DNA of 64,000 nucleotides, taken from Diploptera punctata. Lineage: Eukaryota > Arthropoda > Insecta > Blattodea > Blaberidae. Shown here piece by piece: positions 31,174 to 41,205 of the stretch. The notes beneath the pieces are model-generated. The model was given only the letters and a program-made list of their open reading frames with translations, was not told the origin of the DNA and ran no database searches. Location: contig JASPKZ010001601.1 of the NCBI GenBank assembly GCA_030220185.1, positions 186,001 through 250,000 on the forward strand, given 5' to 3'. The position numbers and the translations under genes are program-made. Position 1 is the stretch's first letter. Each line of letters begins with the position of its first letter.

Positions 31174-31775
31174 AATAATCACAAATAGGAATGAGATGCA
31201 CAATTAAACATAGGCTCAATTCTGGAAATGCGTGCTATTATGCATTGCAGAGACTCTGGATGTCCCAACTCCTTTCAAAAAACGTTAAACTGAAAATATA
31301 TAAAACTATTATTCTACCAGTTATATTATATGGATGCGAAACATGGACTCTTACTTTAAGGGAGGAAAGGAGATTACAAGTATTTGAGAATAAAGTTCTT
31401 ATGAAAATTTTTGGACCAAAGAGAGATGAACAGACAGGTGAATGGAGAAGACTACATAACAATGAACTACATGGTCTTTATAGGAAGCCAGATATAATAA
31501 GAACAGTTAAGTCTCGTAGACTGCAATGGGCAGGACATGTTGCGCGTATGGGGAATGAAATATGTGCATGGAAGTTTCTTGTAGGAAAGCCAGAGGGAAA
31601 ACGCCCAGTTGGTAGACCAAGAATGAGGTGGGAGAATAACATTAACTATGATTAATAACTATGATTTGAGGGAAGAGGATTATACAGGAGATGATTGGAA
31701 AACATTAGCTCTCAGTGTGGAGAACTTATGTCCGCGCGGCCATGAACCTTCGGGTTCGATATTGCCAGTGAGTTA
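31174..31775 (+). mobile_element. RTE-A copy A14
   Basis: It starts at 'aataatcacaaatagg' beside an (ATT)n run. Its frame 31191-31655 (154 codons) runs from HRLNSGNACYYALQRL to RPRMRWENNINYD, where a 14-bp duplication ('taactatgattaa') ends it. It terminates 'ccagtgagttag' beside another (TTA)n run at 31779-31820. Confidence 0.9.
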
Positions 31776-31782
31776 GTTGTTG

Positions 31783-31820
<38 letters not shown>

Positions 31821-31822
31821 AA

Positions 31823-32151
31823 TTATTTAGAGTGAATAGTTTTTATATTGTTTATACAGACTGTAAAGATATTATTTGACAAAACTTATGGTAGGTTTCC
31901 TGATATATCATATAAAGATAACCAAAGAGTTACATAAGTTTCGAAAATGTTTTGTTTCTGCGTTAATAGGTACATTTGTATCTCCAAATAAACGAGAAAA
32001 CCAGACATTTTCAGAACCAAGTTGATACAATTTTTTTGTACCATTTCTTCAATAATCGAGGAATCGAGAAATCCACAGTTGAATGTGATAAACGTCAGAT
32101 CTCCGTAAAAATCTCTGGCTTGTCAAAATTAGGAATCTCCAGAAATACTAC
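31823..32151. other. Unannotated stretch
   Basis: Nothing recognised before the target site of A15. Confidence 0.4.
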
Positions 32152-32164
32152 CGTCTCATTTTAC

Positions 32165-32707
32165 TTACATACTTACTCACTGGCACTATCGAACCCGTAG
32201 GTTCATGGCCGCGCGGACATAAGCTCTTCATACATCCCTATCCTGAGCCAATGTTTCCCAATCATCCCCTGTATAATCTACTTCCCTCAAATTATAGTTA
32301 ATGTTATTCTCCCACCTCATTCTTGGTCTACCAACTGGGCGTTTTCCCTATGATTTTCCTACAAGAAGCTTCCATGCAAGTCTTTCATTCCCCATTCGTG
32401 CCACATGTCCTGTCCTTTACAGTCTACGGGACTTAACTGTTCTTATTATATCTGGCTTCCTATAAAGACCATGTAGTGCATTGTTAAGTAGTCTTCTCCA
32501 TTCACCTGTCTGTTCATCTCCCTTTGGTCCAAAAATTTTCCTAAGTACTTTATACTCAAATACTTGTAATCTCCTTTCCTCCCTTAAAGTAAGAGTCCAT
32601 GTTTCGCACCATATAATATAACTGGTAGAATAATAGTTTTATATATTTTCAGTTTAACGTTTTTTGAAAGGAGTTGGGACATCAAGAGTCTCTGCAATGC
32701 ATAATAA
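32165..32707 (-). mobile_element. RTE-A copy A15 with target-site duplication
   Basis: A reverse copy with a TTAC/TTACA tail, flanked by 'cgtctcattttac' (32152-32164) and 'cgtctgattttac' (32708-32720), 12 of 13 identical. Several indels prevent a long open frame. Confidence 0.9.
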
Positions 32708-32720
32708 CGTCTGATTTTAC

Positions 32721-33329
32721 ATTATGTAATTGTATACATTTTTAGAAATGATTGATTCTTTGAAATATTTCGCAAAGTAGAAAGTTTTGCAATGAATTGT
32801 GGGAGTGCATAAACCTATTCCTACGGGATTTAATTAAAACCACAAGTACTGCACGTATATCAGTGCCAGTTACGAGACGGAAATCTAAAAGTCGTAAAAT
32901 GGAAGAAGTTGCTACAAAAATATTATGAATTGAACAAGTGATAGTCTAGGAGATATATTTTGTTTTTAAAGTGAGAGTAAAAATAATTGAATAACGAATG
33001 TGGGAGATATTGTTTAGGTTAGTGGGTGCATTCGTTTGGTAATCAAAACGCAAGGATATTAAAGAGTAGAAGAGCCTCTTATTGTAGCCTGAAGGATCTT
33101 GGCTCTGGTCCCAATGACGTCACAATATGCGGAAATTCACGCCCCATCAATCCAAATGGTTGTCTCACCGTTTGTACATGTTTTTCACGTGCTCCCAACA
33201 CAGCTTCCAGTCCACACTAAACTTCTAATATAAATTTATATATATTTTTTTTAAATATTTCATTACGTATTTACAGTAAATTTTGTTCTAGGTCTTCTTA
33301 TTTCCGCTTACCTATATATTTACTCTTAA
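32721..33329. other. Unannotated stretch
   Basis: About 600 bp with no recognised gene or repeat. A 64-codon frame at 33026-33220 has no motif. Confidence 0.4.
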
Positions 33330-34362
33330 AAAAGAAATTTAAATATTTGGATATTATCTCTCTTATTATTCTACCAGTTATATTATATGGGTGCGAAACA
33401 TGGACTCTTACTTTAAGGGAGGAAAGGAGATTACGAGTATTTGAGAATAAAGTACTTAGGAAAATTTTTGGACCAAAGAGAGATGAACAGACAATGGAGA
33501 AGACTACATAACAATGAACTACATGGTCTTTATAGGAAACCAGATATAATAAGAACAGTTAAGCCTCATAGACTGCGATGGGCAGGACATGTTGCACGTA
33601 TGGGGAATGAAAGACGTGCATGGAAACTTCTTGTAGGAAAACGAGAGGAAAAACGCCCAGTTGGCAGACCAAGAATGAGGTGGGAGAACAACATTAACTA
33701 TGATTTGAGGGAAGTAGATTATACAGGGAATGATTGGAAAGCATTTGCTCAGGATAGGGATGTATGGAGAGTTTATGTCCGCGCGGCCATGAACCTACGG
33801 GTTCGATAGTGCCAGTGAGTAAGTAAGCAAGTATTATCTCTCTATCTGGGATGAAAGGGATATCCCCAAAAAAAATACTAGTTATAATAAAAGTTTGGGA
33901 ATTATTAATCAAGTTATGAAACCATCCCTTGTACAAAAAAACACCAGATTACGTTTATATAACACTTTGGCTAGACCAGTGTTGACCTATGGTAGTGAAG
34001 TATGGACACTAAAAAGACAACAAGAAAACAGAATAACGGCTTGTGAAATGAGATTCATGCGCAGAACAGCGGGTTACACCAGATGGGATCGGAAAAGGAA
34101 CACCGATATCTTAAAAGAGTAAAGACTACGCCAATTTTGGAATATATTAAACAGTACCAACTAAATTGGAAACACCATCTTGAAAGAATGAGTTCAAATC
34201 GGATCCCCAAAGCTGTTTATAATTATATACCAAGAGGACGAAGATCTCTGGGCCGTCCTATGAAACGCTGGAGGGAAAATTTTCTATAGGATCGTAACAG
34301 GCCTTGGCCTAATACTTGGAAGGAAGAAGAAGAAGAAGAAGAAGGAGAAGAAGAAAAAGTTG
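33330..34362 (+). mobile_element. RTE-like LINE family C, copy C3, carrying RTE-A copy A16
   Basis: Codons for KFKYLDIISL lie before A16; after it the frame resumes with NKSLGIINQVMKPSLVQKNT in 33895-34122 (ARPVLTYGSEVWTLKRQQEN, MRFMRRTAGYTRWDRKRNTD). A frameshift leads to 34083-34289 (YQLNWKHHLERMSSNRIPKA, SLGRPMKRWRENFL). The 3' end is a (GAA)n tail to about 34360. 5'-truncated, no active site. Confidence 0.82.
33364..33831 (+). mobile_element. RTE-A copy A16, nested in C3
   Basis: A forward 3' end from the ILPVILYGCETW region to the 'gtaagtaagcaag' tail. 'tattatctctct' occurs at 33352-33363 and 33832-33843. The open frame 33441-33809 (122 codons) covers LHNNELHGLYRKPDII to MNLRVR and carries a short in-frame change (DQREMNRQWRR). 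Confidence 0.9.
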
Positions 34363-34377
34363 TAATTAGACTATTCT

Positions 34378-34540
34378 ATGTCCACCGCCGTGGTCTCGAG
34401 GTAGCGTGCTGACTTGTAACGCAGCGGGCCCGGGTGAGGTTTTTTTCGCGGTCTTTCCTCACCTGTAAGACAAATGTCAGAAAAACTTTAAGGCCCAAAC
34501 GGTCCCTGAAATCATATGGCCATCATCATCATCATTCATA
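34378..34540 (+). mobile_element. SINE-1 copy with internal deletion
   Basis: The head 'ccaccgccgtggtctcgagg' is intact, but about 25 bp including the B box are deleted after 'gcgggcccggg'. The body 'aggcccaaacggtccctgaa' and an (ATC)n tract follow. Confidence 0.8.
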
Positions 34541-34552
34541 TTCATCTTAAGA

Positions 34553-34735
34553 TTAAGCTTAGAATTAGGGACTCTCCTGGCGCACCAGTATCATCATCAC
34601 TCATCATATCATCCGGGTAACATAACCCTGCCTTCCAGACGCCCCAACCTCAGAAGTGGGTTACATTTACGCCAATGCCAGGAGAGAACACCAGAAATGT
34701 CAAAAGGACAACAACTTGGGGCATTGAAAAAAACC
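34553..34735 (+). repeat. Dispersed repeat D, copy D2
   Basis: It shares blocks 'ggactctcctggcgcacc', 'catatcatccgggtaacat', 'cgccaatgccaggagagaa' and 'ggggcattgaaaaaaacc' with D3 at 39195-39378. 'ctctcctggcg' near its start and 'cgcc...ccaggagag' near its end are inverted. D2 and D3 lie in direct orientation on either side of the Jockey-type element. Confidence 0.7.
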
Positions 34736-34904
34736 ACTATATTGAATAAAAAATAATTATAATTATTATTATTATTATTATTATTTATTCACTAAGAATT
34801 ATTTTCCTCTTCATTGAGGTTTTTCTGCAACCAATCTAATAATTTATTGACTTAGGCTTTCACGGCCGGATTTACTATGATGATGTGGTAGAAGAAGTTT
34901 TGCC

Positions 34905-34992
34905 AGAGAATTAACTATGATTTGAAGGAAGTAGAATATACAGGGTATGATTGGAAAACATATTACCTACTTACAGATGGAGAGCTTTTTTT
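34905..34992 (+). mobile_element. RTE-A fragment A17
   Basis: It matches the codons for NYDLKEVEYTGYDWKT of the family A C terminus, followed by decayed sequence. No tail. Confidence 0.7.
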
Positions 34993-35138
34993 TGTTTTAA
35001 TTTGAAATGTCCCAAATTTAGAAACTTTAGTTATTGATTGTAGTAAACATCTCTTCATACTAACAACTGCCAACACATCCCACTGAAATCTTGAGCGAAT
35101 GGAGATGTTTACACCAAATATAAAATTATGATGATAAC

Positions 35139-35154
35139 AATAATAATAATAATA

Positions 35155-35199
<45 letters not shown>

Positions 35200-35200
35200 T
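35139..35200. repeat. (AAT)n microsatellite
   Basis: An almost perfect AAT run of about 60 bp. Shorter ATT runs lie at 34756-34792. Confidence 0.95.
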
Positions 35201-35261
35201 CAGAAGATTTTTTTTTCTTTTCTCAAGAAAAAAATCAACTGTACAAGTTATGATTGACAAG

Positions 35262-35345
35262 CCTCATCGGCTAGTGGTCAGCGTTTATGACTACAGTCCA
35301 TGAGGCCCCTGGTTCAATTCCCGGTCAGGCCAAAGGAATTTTTTC
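35262..35345 (+). mobile_element. tRNA-derived SINE head (SINE-4)
   Basis: A box in 'catcggctagtggtcagcg' and B box 'tggttcaattcccgg', with tRNA-like spacing. The following sequence has no defined repeat end. Confidence 0.6.
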
Positions 35346-36039
35346 TTAACCCTTAAATTCGTAATGCATCCTTTTGGATACATCAGTTGGTTCAGTTAAT
35401 TTAATATTTTAAATAAATCAGAAGGAAACGAACAAAAATAAACCACTTAAATGTGTGTCTAATTATACAATATACATAATAATAACAGTAACACAAGATT
35501 CCGTTTTCACTGCGGTCCGCCACATTCAAATAACTAACAGAAGAAATTTGTCAAGGCATCCTAGATTCATCGAGTACGCAAACTTTCCTGTTGGCGGTAA
35601 CGACAGCTCTTGTTACTGGTAGTAAGGATCACCGACGAGCCAACGTGAACTGGTGGACAACCTGTGGCCAACCTTGGCGACTTGAGCGCTACTGCTCGGG
35701 CTTTTGCCTCTCTCTACTCCAAGTTGCAGATTGAAATTATTATTTTTCTTCTGATTGCTGGCTGAAAATAGTGAATTGGTGAATAGTGTTGTGCAGCATG
35801 TCGCTTTTTTCCGGGTGGGGCCTGGCGGCCACACTCACTTAAGAGTATTCAGTGTTTTTCAGTGAATTTTTTTCAGTGTTGTGTTTATACAGTGGTGTTT
35901 GGTCCCTGCAAAGCAACTCTATTAACTGCGAGTGCTTTGTTAAGCCTTATCTGCTGGCTTATTGTGTTCAGTTTTTAGTTCAGTCAATCAAGCCAAGTGC
36001 TAGTGTAGTAATAAGTAATTAGTGCTGAACAGTCTTACC

Positions 36040-37736
36040 ATGGCTGCTTCACTAAAAAGCGTGAGTGCCGAGCAGGCTATGGACCTTGAGTATGAGGAGC
36101 CCTCGGCCTACGAACTTTGGGAAACTGCGCTCAAAAAATTTGAGAGATATGTAGATAATCAAAAATTTCCATCTGAATCAAAATTCCTAGAAGTAGCTAG
36201 AGAGGTGCGTGGTTCCATCGTTATAGTTATCAATTTCATAAGCGCGTTCCCAGATTTCGGTCAGTCCGATTTTGCTCGTGATGTTACACATGATTGCCTA
36301 AAAAGATTAAGTGAGATTAAGCTCAACATGAAATCTAACCAAGATTATTTGGAAAAAATGCTTCATGAATTGAAAACAATAATTATGGAACTTCCTGTAT
36401 CCTGTTTTTTTCAAAGGTGCGGAATATGTACCTGAACCTAAAAAGATTAAAACACATGAGAAAGAGAAACCATCCCAAAATAGTTCAAATGACAACATGA
36501 ATACAGTTTCAAATAAAGAGAAACCATCCCAAAATAATTCAAAAGTTAACATGAATACAGTTTCAAGTAAAGAGAAACCATCCCAAAATAATTCAAAAGT
36601 TAACATGAATACAGTTTCAAATAAAGTAAAACCAACCACAAATAAGGCAAACTAAGGTCACATCACGACAAAATGAGGTGTCGACTGTGCCAATGCAAAA
36701 TAAATTTTCAATTTTATCCGAATTACCGGAACCAATGGACACTGTCGACCCTCAGGCTCCTCAACTTGGATCGTCATGGGACAAGCAAACTACAGCAGCT
36801 ACCAGGCGTAGTAGCCAACCGTCCAGGGAGCCTCAAGTAATGCCGCAACCGAAAAGGGAACCACGCCCACCACCCATAACGGTGATTGGACATGGTGACC
36901 TTTTCAGGATGAATCGGGAATTAAAAGGAAAATTCGAAAAAGACGTGAAAGTAGTAAAAACCCAGGACGGTTTGAGATATACTACGCTACCTCGGAGGCA
37001 GACTTTCAGCTACTCAAAGAGTACTTCAAAAATGCAAAGAAAGAATTTTATACATTTCAACTCAAAAAAGATCTGCCTCTGAGGGCTGTTCTAAAGAGGC
37101 TTCCTTCCAGCATCACTGCTGATGAAGTCAAGGAAGAACTTAAAGAACTAGAATATCCAATAATATCGGTAAAAGCAAATCACAAGAACCAAAAAAGAAG
37201 GAGAAGTTTATACTCCCTTACCATTATACATCCTGGAACTTCAGAACAATGATGCTGGTAGGGAAATATATAACTTAAACCGCCTCTGTTTGACAGTGGT
37301 GGCTGTGGAACCATACAGACCTAGAGCTGGCATGAAGCAGTGCTTCAGATGCCAGAAGTTTAACCATACTTTCATGGGGTGTTCCTTGACCCCATCTTGC
37401 GTAATTTGCGCTGGTACTCATAGTCATCGTGAGTGTCCGGTGAGAACCGAGGCACTCACGGACAAGAGCCTGCTGAAGTGCGCGAACTGTGGGGAAAAGG
37501 GACATCCCGCTTCCTACCGGGGTTGTGAAGCCTATAAGAAAGCAAAAGAAATTTATGAAAAAAGAAAACCAAACCAAAGTCCAACAACCCCGGCGTCCCA
37601 ACCTCGAACTTTCACATCAAAATCTGTTAATCCTACAGTCTCATATAGTTCTATGGTAAATTCTGGCATCACAGTTAAACCTACTACAGGCACTGTCCCA
37701 TGTCAGCCAGGGTCTGTGGCTGCTATATACCAATGA
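36040..37736 (+). pseudogene. Gag-like ORF1 with CCHC zinc knuckles (frameshifted)
   Basis: The start is the ATG in 'ttaccatggctgc' (MAASLKSVSAEQAMD). The N-terminal part (36040-36435) leaves frame in a T7 run near 36402, and the next frame reads GAEYVPEPKKIKTHEKEK and a Lys/Asn-rich repeat. After a shift near 36650 it continues with NKFSILSELPEPMDTVD and ITVIGHGDLFRMNRELKG. After a third shift near 36980: ADFQLLKEYFKNAKK and LPSSITADEVKEELKELEYP, the PRE_C2HC-type domain. After a fourth, near 37200, LPLYILELQN, then the knuckles CFRCQKFNHTFMGC, CVICAGTHSHREC and CANCGEKGHPASYRGC (37338-37530). This domain order is typical of Jockey-superfamily ORF1, an RNA-binding chaperone. With four shifts it cannot be translated as one protein unless some are sequencing errors. 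Confidence 0.8.
36464..36640 (+). repeat. 54-bp (18-codon) repeat inside ORF1
   Basis: Units start at 36464, 36518 and 36572 with 'gagaaaccatcccaaaata' and encode EKPSQNNSKVNMNTVSNK. The third is followed by a partial unit. The period is a multiple of three and preserves the frame. Confidence 0.9.
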
Positions 37737-37739
37737 CGG

Positions 37740-39170
37740 ATCAGGGACAACAACTTTTCCATAACATTCAGCCTCTGCTGAGTGGTCTGTCGACACCTAT
37801 GGAAAGGTTTGTGTTCCTGACAAATCTAGTGAACTCATGTTTCATATCATCCATACCTGCTACGGTAATGAACACATAAGCAGCGAGACAGCAAGGCTAA
37901 GGAACAAAACCCCTACTGAATAAACACATATGGTGTTTGGCCGCCAAGGGACCTCAACTGGTTCCCAAAAAGCGGCACACTGGGCAATGCTAGTCATTGC
38001 CACAAAACAGTCCAGTCAGTCAGTGCATTTCCGACTCTCGGCTTGAAAGCAATGTGGGTTTCTGATGTCCTTCTTCAGGTCATCACATCCCTATCTCTGT
38101 CCAAATTCCATCACCATTTGCACACAAACGCTAGCGCTGCCAAATAGGCTCGGGTTAAGTGAACTACAACCCCGTAATGATAGCCACTATTAACTTAGCT
38201 GCCAAAGAGCCCTAGTGGGTTCTAACATACGCAGCACACTGGGTGAAGCTAGACTTCGCCTTATCCAGTCAGTGCTGCCGGATTGGTCCCCTAGTATCCA
38301 CTAGTAAAGTCATCAAAGTTCAATAAATATTCTAAATTCAAAATTACTAAATCAGAACAGCTAAATCGAAAAGAAGGCCGTTTCTGATTGGAATAACCGA
38401 CTTGACTTCCCGCTTGACTTCCCGCTCTTGCCCTTTTGAGGGTTGGCGGCTTCTGTGGTGGTGGCAGTCTTCCTGTTGGCAGCTCAGTGAATCAACTAGA
38501 ATATCAATGCTCAAGAATATCATAGAAAATAAATTCACCTAGAAACTGAAAGCAGGATTGGTGTGTCCAACCACTGGACCTTTGATACCGGACTACGGCT
38601 AGTCGTCGTTGGCAGGGGATATATTATTAAATATCAACGACGAAATAATTAAATCACAAGAGCTAAAGAGGGTTGGAAATCCCTAGAGATAGCCGGAAGC
38701 TGTTGTTCACCATCGAACAATTCCCATATAGTCGGCCGGGGACGCTTCCATAAAAATGGATGTTTCCCTGACGGACATAGAAGGAAAATGAATGTTAGAG
38801 AAGTGACACAAATTCCATTACATAGTGGTGGTGGTGGTGTGCTTCTGCGGCGGTGGTGGTCTTCCTGTTGGCGGCTTAGAGTATCGGCTGGGAGATCAAC
38901 TGGACCATCAGCAACGACCAGCGTCATCAAGGCTTGTTAATGTCTGACCACTGGACTTTTGTCTCCCGATCTACGGCTGGTCACGGCACTGCATGGATCA
39001 CTCGTTATCATCGACGAACAAAAGGGCTAAAGTAGCCGGAAGTCGGTTTCATGAACCACAGCTTCCCTTCTCGGCTGTCGAGGATGCTTCTGGGATAGCT
39101 GGATGTTTCTTTGGCGGGCCTGGGGAGGGGATGTATTGAGCTTCCAACACGTAGTATCAGTATCAGTTTA
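37740..39170 (+). repeat. Repeat-bearing 3' region behind ORF1
   Basis: Imperfect internal repeats are visible: 'cggcacactgggcaatgcta' (37972) and 'cagcacactgggtgaagcta' (38231); 'tcttcctgttggcagctcag' (38468) and 'tcttcctgttggcggcttag' (38860); 'ggactacggctagtcg' (38590) and 'gatctacggctggtca' (38969). Spacing is 260-390 bp. No coding frame spans the region. Confidence 0.6.
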
Positions 39171-39194
39171 AGGGTTAAAGAGAATTATTCTTGT

Positions 39195-39378
39195 GGGCTC
39201 CAATGGTCTGGAATTAGGTTACGAACTCTCCTGGCGCTTCATTATCATTTATCATATCATCGGGGTAACGTAACTCTCCAGGTGTCCCAACCTAAGAAAT
39301 GGATTACAATTCCGCCAATGCCAGGGGAGAAAGCCAGAAGTCTCATAGAAGACAACCTGGTGGCATTGGAAAAAAGGG
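39195..39378 (+). repeat. Dispersed repeat D, copy D3
   Basis: It matches D2 at 34553-34735 in the same orientation ('actctcctggcgct', 'catatcatcggggtaacgt', 'cgccaatgccaggggagaa'). Confidence 0.7.
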
Positions 39379-39860
39379 TTTAGATTTTAAAAAATTCACT
39401 TTTTATATCAAAATAGTCCTTTGCTGTTCATAAAACAAGACTGACAGGGGAGGATGCAAGATATTTATGAGTGACCCTGTACGAAGTATTGTATTGCAAT
39501 TGTAGACACAATTTGGCTCCCCACAAGCGACTTGTAACAAACTGACCGACGGCATATTGGTTCAGACATTGACGTCAGAGGTTGAGTAGTAGAAGTGCCA
39601 AGCTATACTATGAGATCAGAAGACACGTGCAGGATCAAACAGATGACCTCAACATAAAATTTATTAAGCGTGAAGTAGGTCATAAGATTATTTAAGTTTT
39701 GAAGCTCTTTTTTGTTACATTTCGTTCGGATTAATCCAGACTACAGATTAGGCACAAATTAGTTAAGTGGTGAACAATGCTCAAATGATAATTACGATAT
39801 GTTTTAAACCGATTTTATTTTAGCTTTATAGACTTACTCCCTATATTGATGACATTCTAG
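39379..39860. other. Unannotated stretch
   Basis: No gene or repeat recognised before LINE copy A18. Confidence 0.4.
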
Positions 39861-41072
39861 GATCAATGTGGATTTAGAAGAAACAGGTCTACAACAGATC
39901 AGATTTTTAGTATAAGACAGATTTTAAAAAAGAAATGGGAATATAATGGTACTGTACATCAACTATATGTAGACTTCAAAAAAGCATATGATTCAATTAA
40001 GAGGGAGAAGTTATATAGTATCCTGCTGGAGTTCGGAATTCCTAAAAAGTTAGTTAGACTTATACGAATGTGTCTAAATGGCTCAAACAGTAGGGTGCGT
40101 GTAGGCAAACAGTTTTCGGGCACTTTTGAAATCCAGAATGGGTTGAAGCAAGGAGATGCACTATCTCCTCTACTGTTTAATTTTGTACTAGAGCATGCCA
40201 TCAAATCTTTAGAGAATGAGGAAAGCTTACAACTCAATGGTATTAATAAGTTGTTAGTTCATGCTGATGATGTAGTACTATTGGCCGATAGCGAGGAGAT
40301 ACTAAAGGACAACACGCACAACACTACTGAGTAACACTAAGAAATTAGAACTGGAAGTAAATATCAATGAAACTAAATATATGGTCACACGTATAAATAC
40401 ATTATATAATGGAAATGGACAGCTAATGACAAATGAGGGAAATTTTGAGGAAGTGGCTGAATTCAAATATCTAGGAACAATAATCACAAATAGGAATGAG
40501 ATGCACAAAGAAATTAAACATAGGCTCAATTCTGGAAATGTATGGTATTATGCATTGCAGAGACTCTTGATGTCCCAACTCCTTTAAAAAAAACGTTAAA
40601 AAACTGAAAATATATAAAACTATTATTCTACCAGTTATATTATATGGGTGCGAAACATGGACTCTTACTTTAAGAGATGAAAGGAGATTACGAGTTTTTG
40701 AGAATAAAGTTCTTAGGAAATTTTTGGACCAAAGAGAGATGAACAGACAGGTGAATGAAGAAGACTACATAACAATGAACTACATGGTCTTTATAGGAAG
40801 CCAGATATAATAAGAACAGTTAAGTCTCGTAGATTGCGATGGGCAGGACATGTTGCGTGTATGGGGAATGCATGGAAGCTTCATGTAGGAAAGCAAGAAG
40901 GAAAACGCCCAGTTGGTAGACCAAGAATGAGGTGGGAGAATAACATTAACTATGATTTGAGGGAAGTAGATTCTACCGGGGACGATCGGAAATCAATAAT
41001 TCAGGATATGGATGTATGGAGAGCTTATATCCGCGCGGCCATGAACCTACGGGTTCGATATAGCCAGTTAGT
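39861..41072 (+). mobile_element. RTE-A copy A18, reaching furthest 5' in the RT domain
   Basis: The forward translation begins DQCGFRRNRSTTDQIFSIRQ (RT domain 2) and continues VDFKKAYDSIKREKLY, RLIRMCLNGSNSRVRVG, LKQGDALSPLLFNFVLEHAI and LLVHADDVVLLADSEEI: the catalytic YADD is HADD (cat at about 40260). The uninterrupted frame runs to 40334, then shifts; later pieces lie at 40381-40587 and 40834-41151. The 3' end reads 'gttcgatatagccagttag', lacking a clean GTAA tail. The endonuclease domain is absent. Confidence 0.88.
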
Positions 41073-41205
41073 ACATTTATACAGCATGATACGCATTTTA
41101 AAAGACACAGTAGTGAACTGTTGTCTGTTGTCAGTTGTCAGTGGACAATGATTGTGTGAGCGCATCAGAGCTACTTCTGTATCGCAGGAAGCCAAACTCA
41201 ATATA

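Larger units (their letters stand above)
35500..39170 (+). mobile_element. Jockey-type non-LTR element with ORF1 only
   Basis: The extent is an estimate. A leader of about 540 bp with repeated 'ttcagtg' words precedes ORF1 (36040-37736). Downstream, where an endonuclease/RT frame is expected, 1.4 kb without coding signals follows, containing imperfect repeats. The GC content and word use differ from the flanks. It may be a deleted copy or a true non-autonomous ORF1-only element. Confidence 0.55.

Noticed and set aside
36307..36639. Reverse frame with FETVFMLTFELFWDGFSL repeats (110 codons)
   Set aside because: It is the antisense of the 54-bp repeat in the Gag-like ORF1.
34553..39378. LTR retrotransposon with D2 and D3 as LTRs
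   Set aside because: D occurs elsewhere as a dispersed repeat, lacks TG...CA ends, and the enclosed ORF1 is of the non-LTR Jockey type with no protease, RT or integrase.
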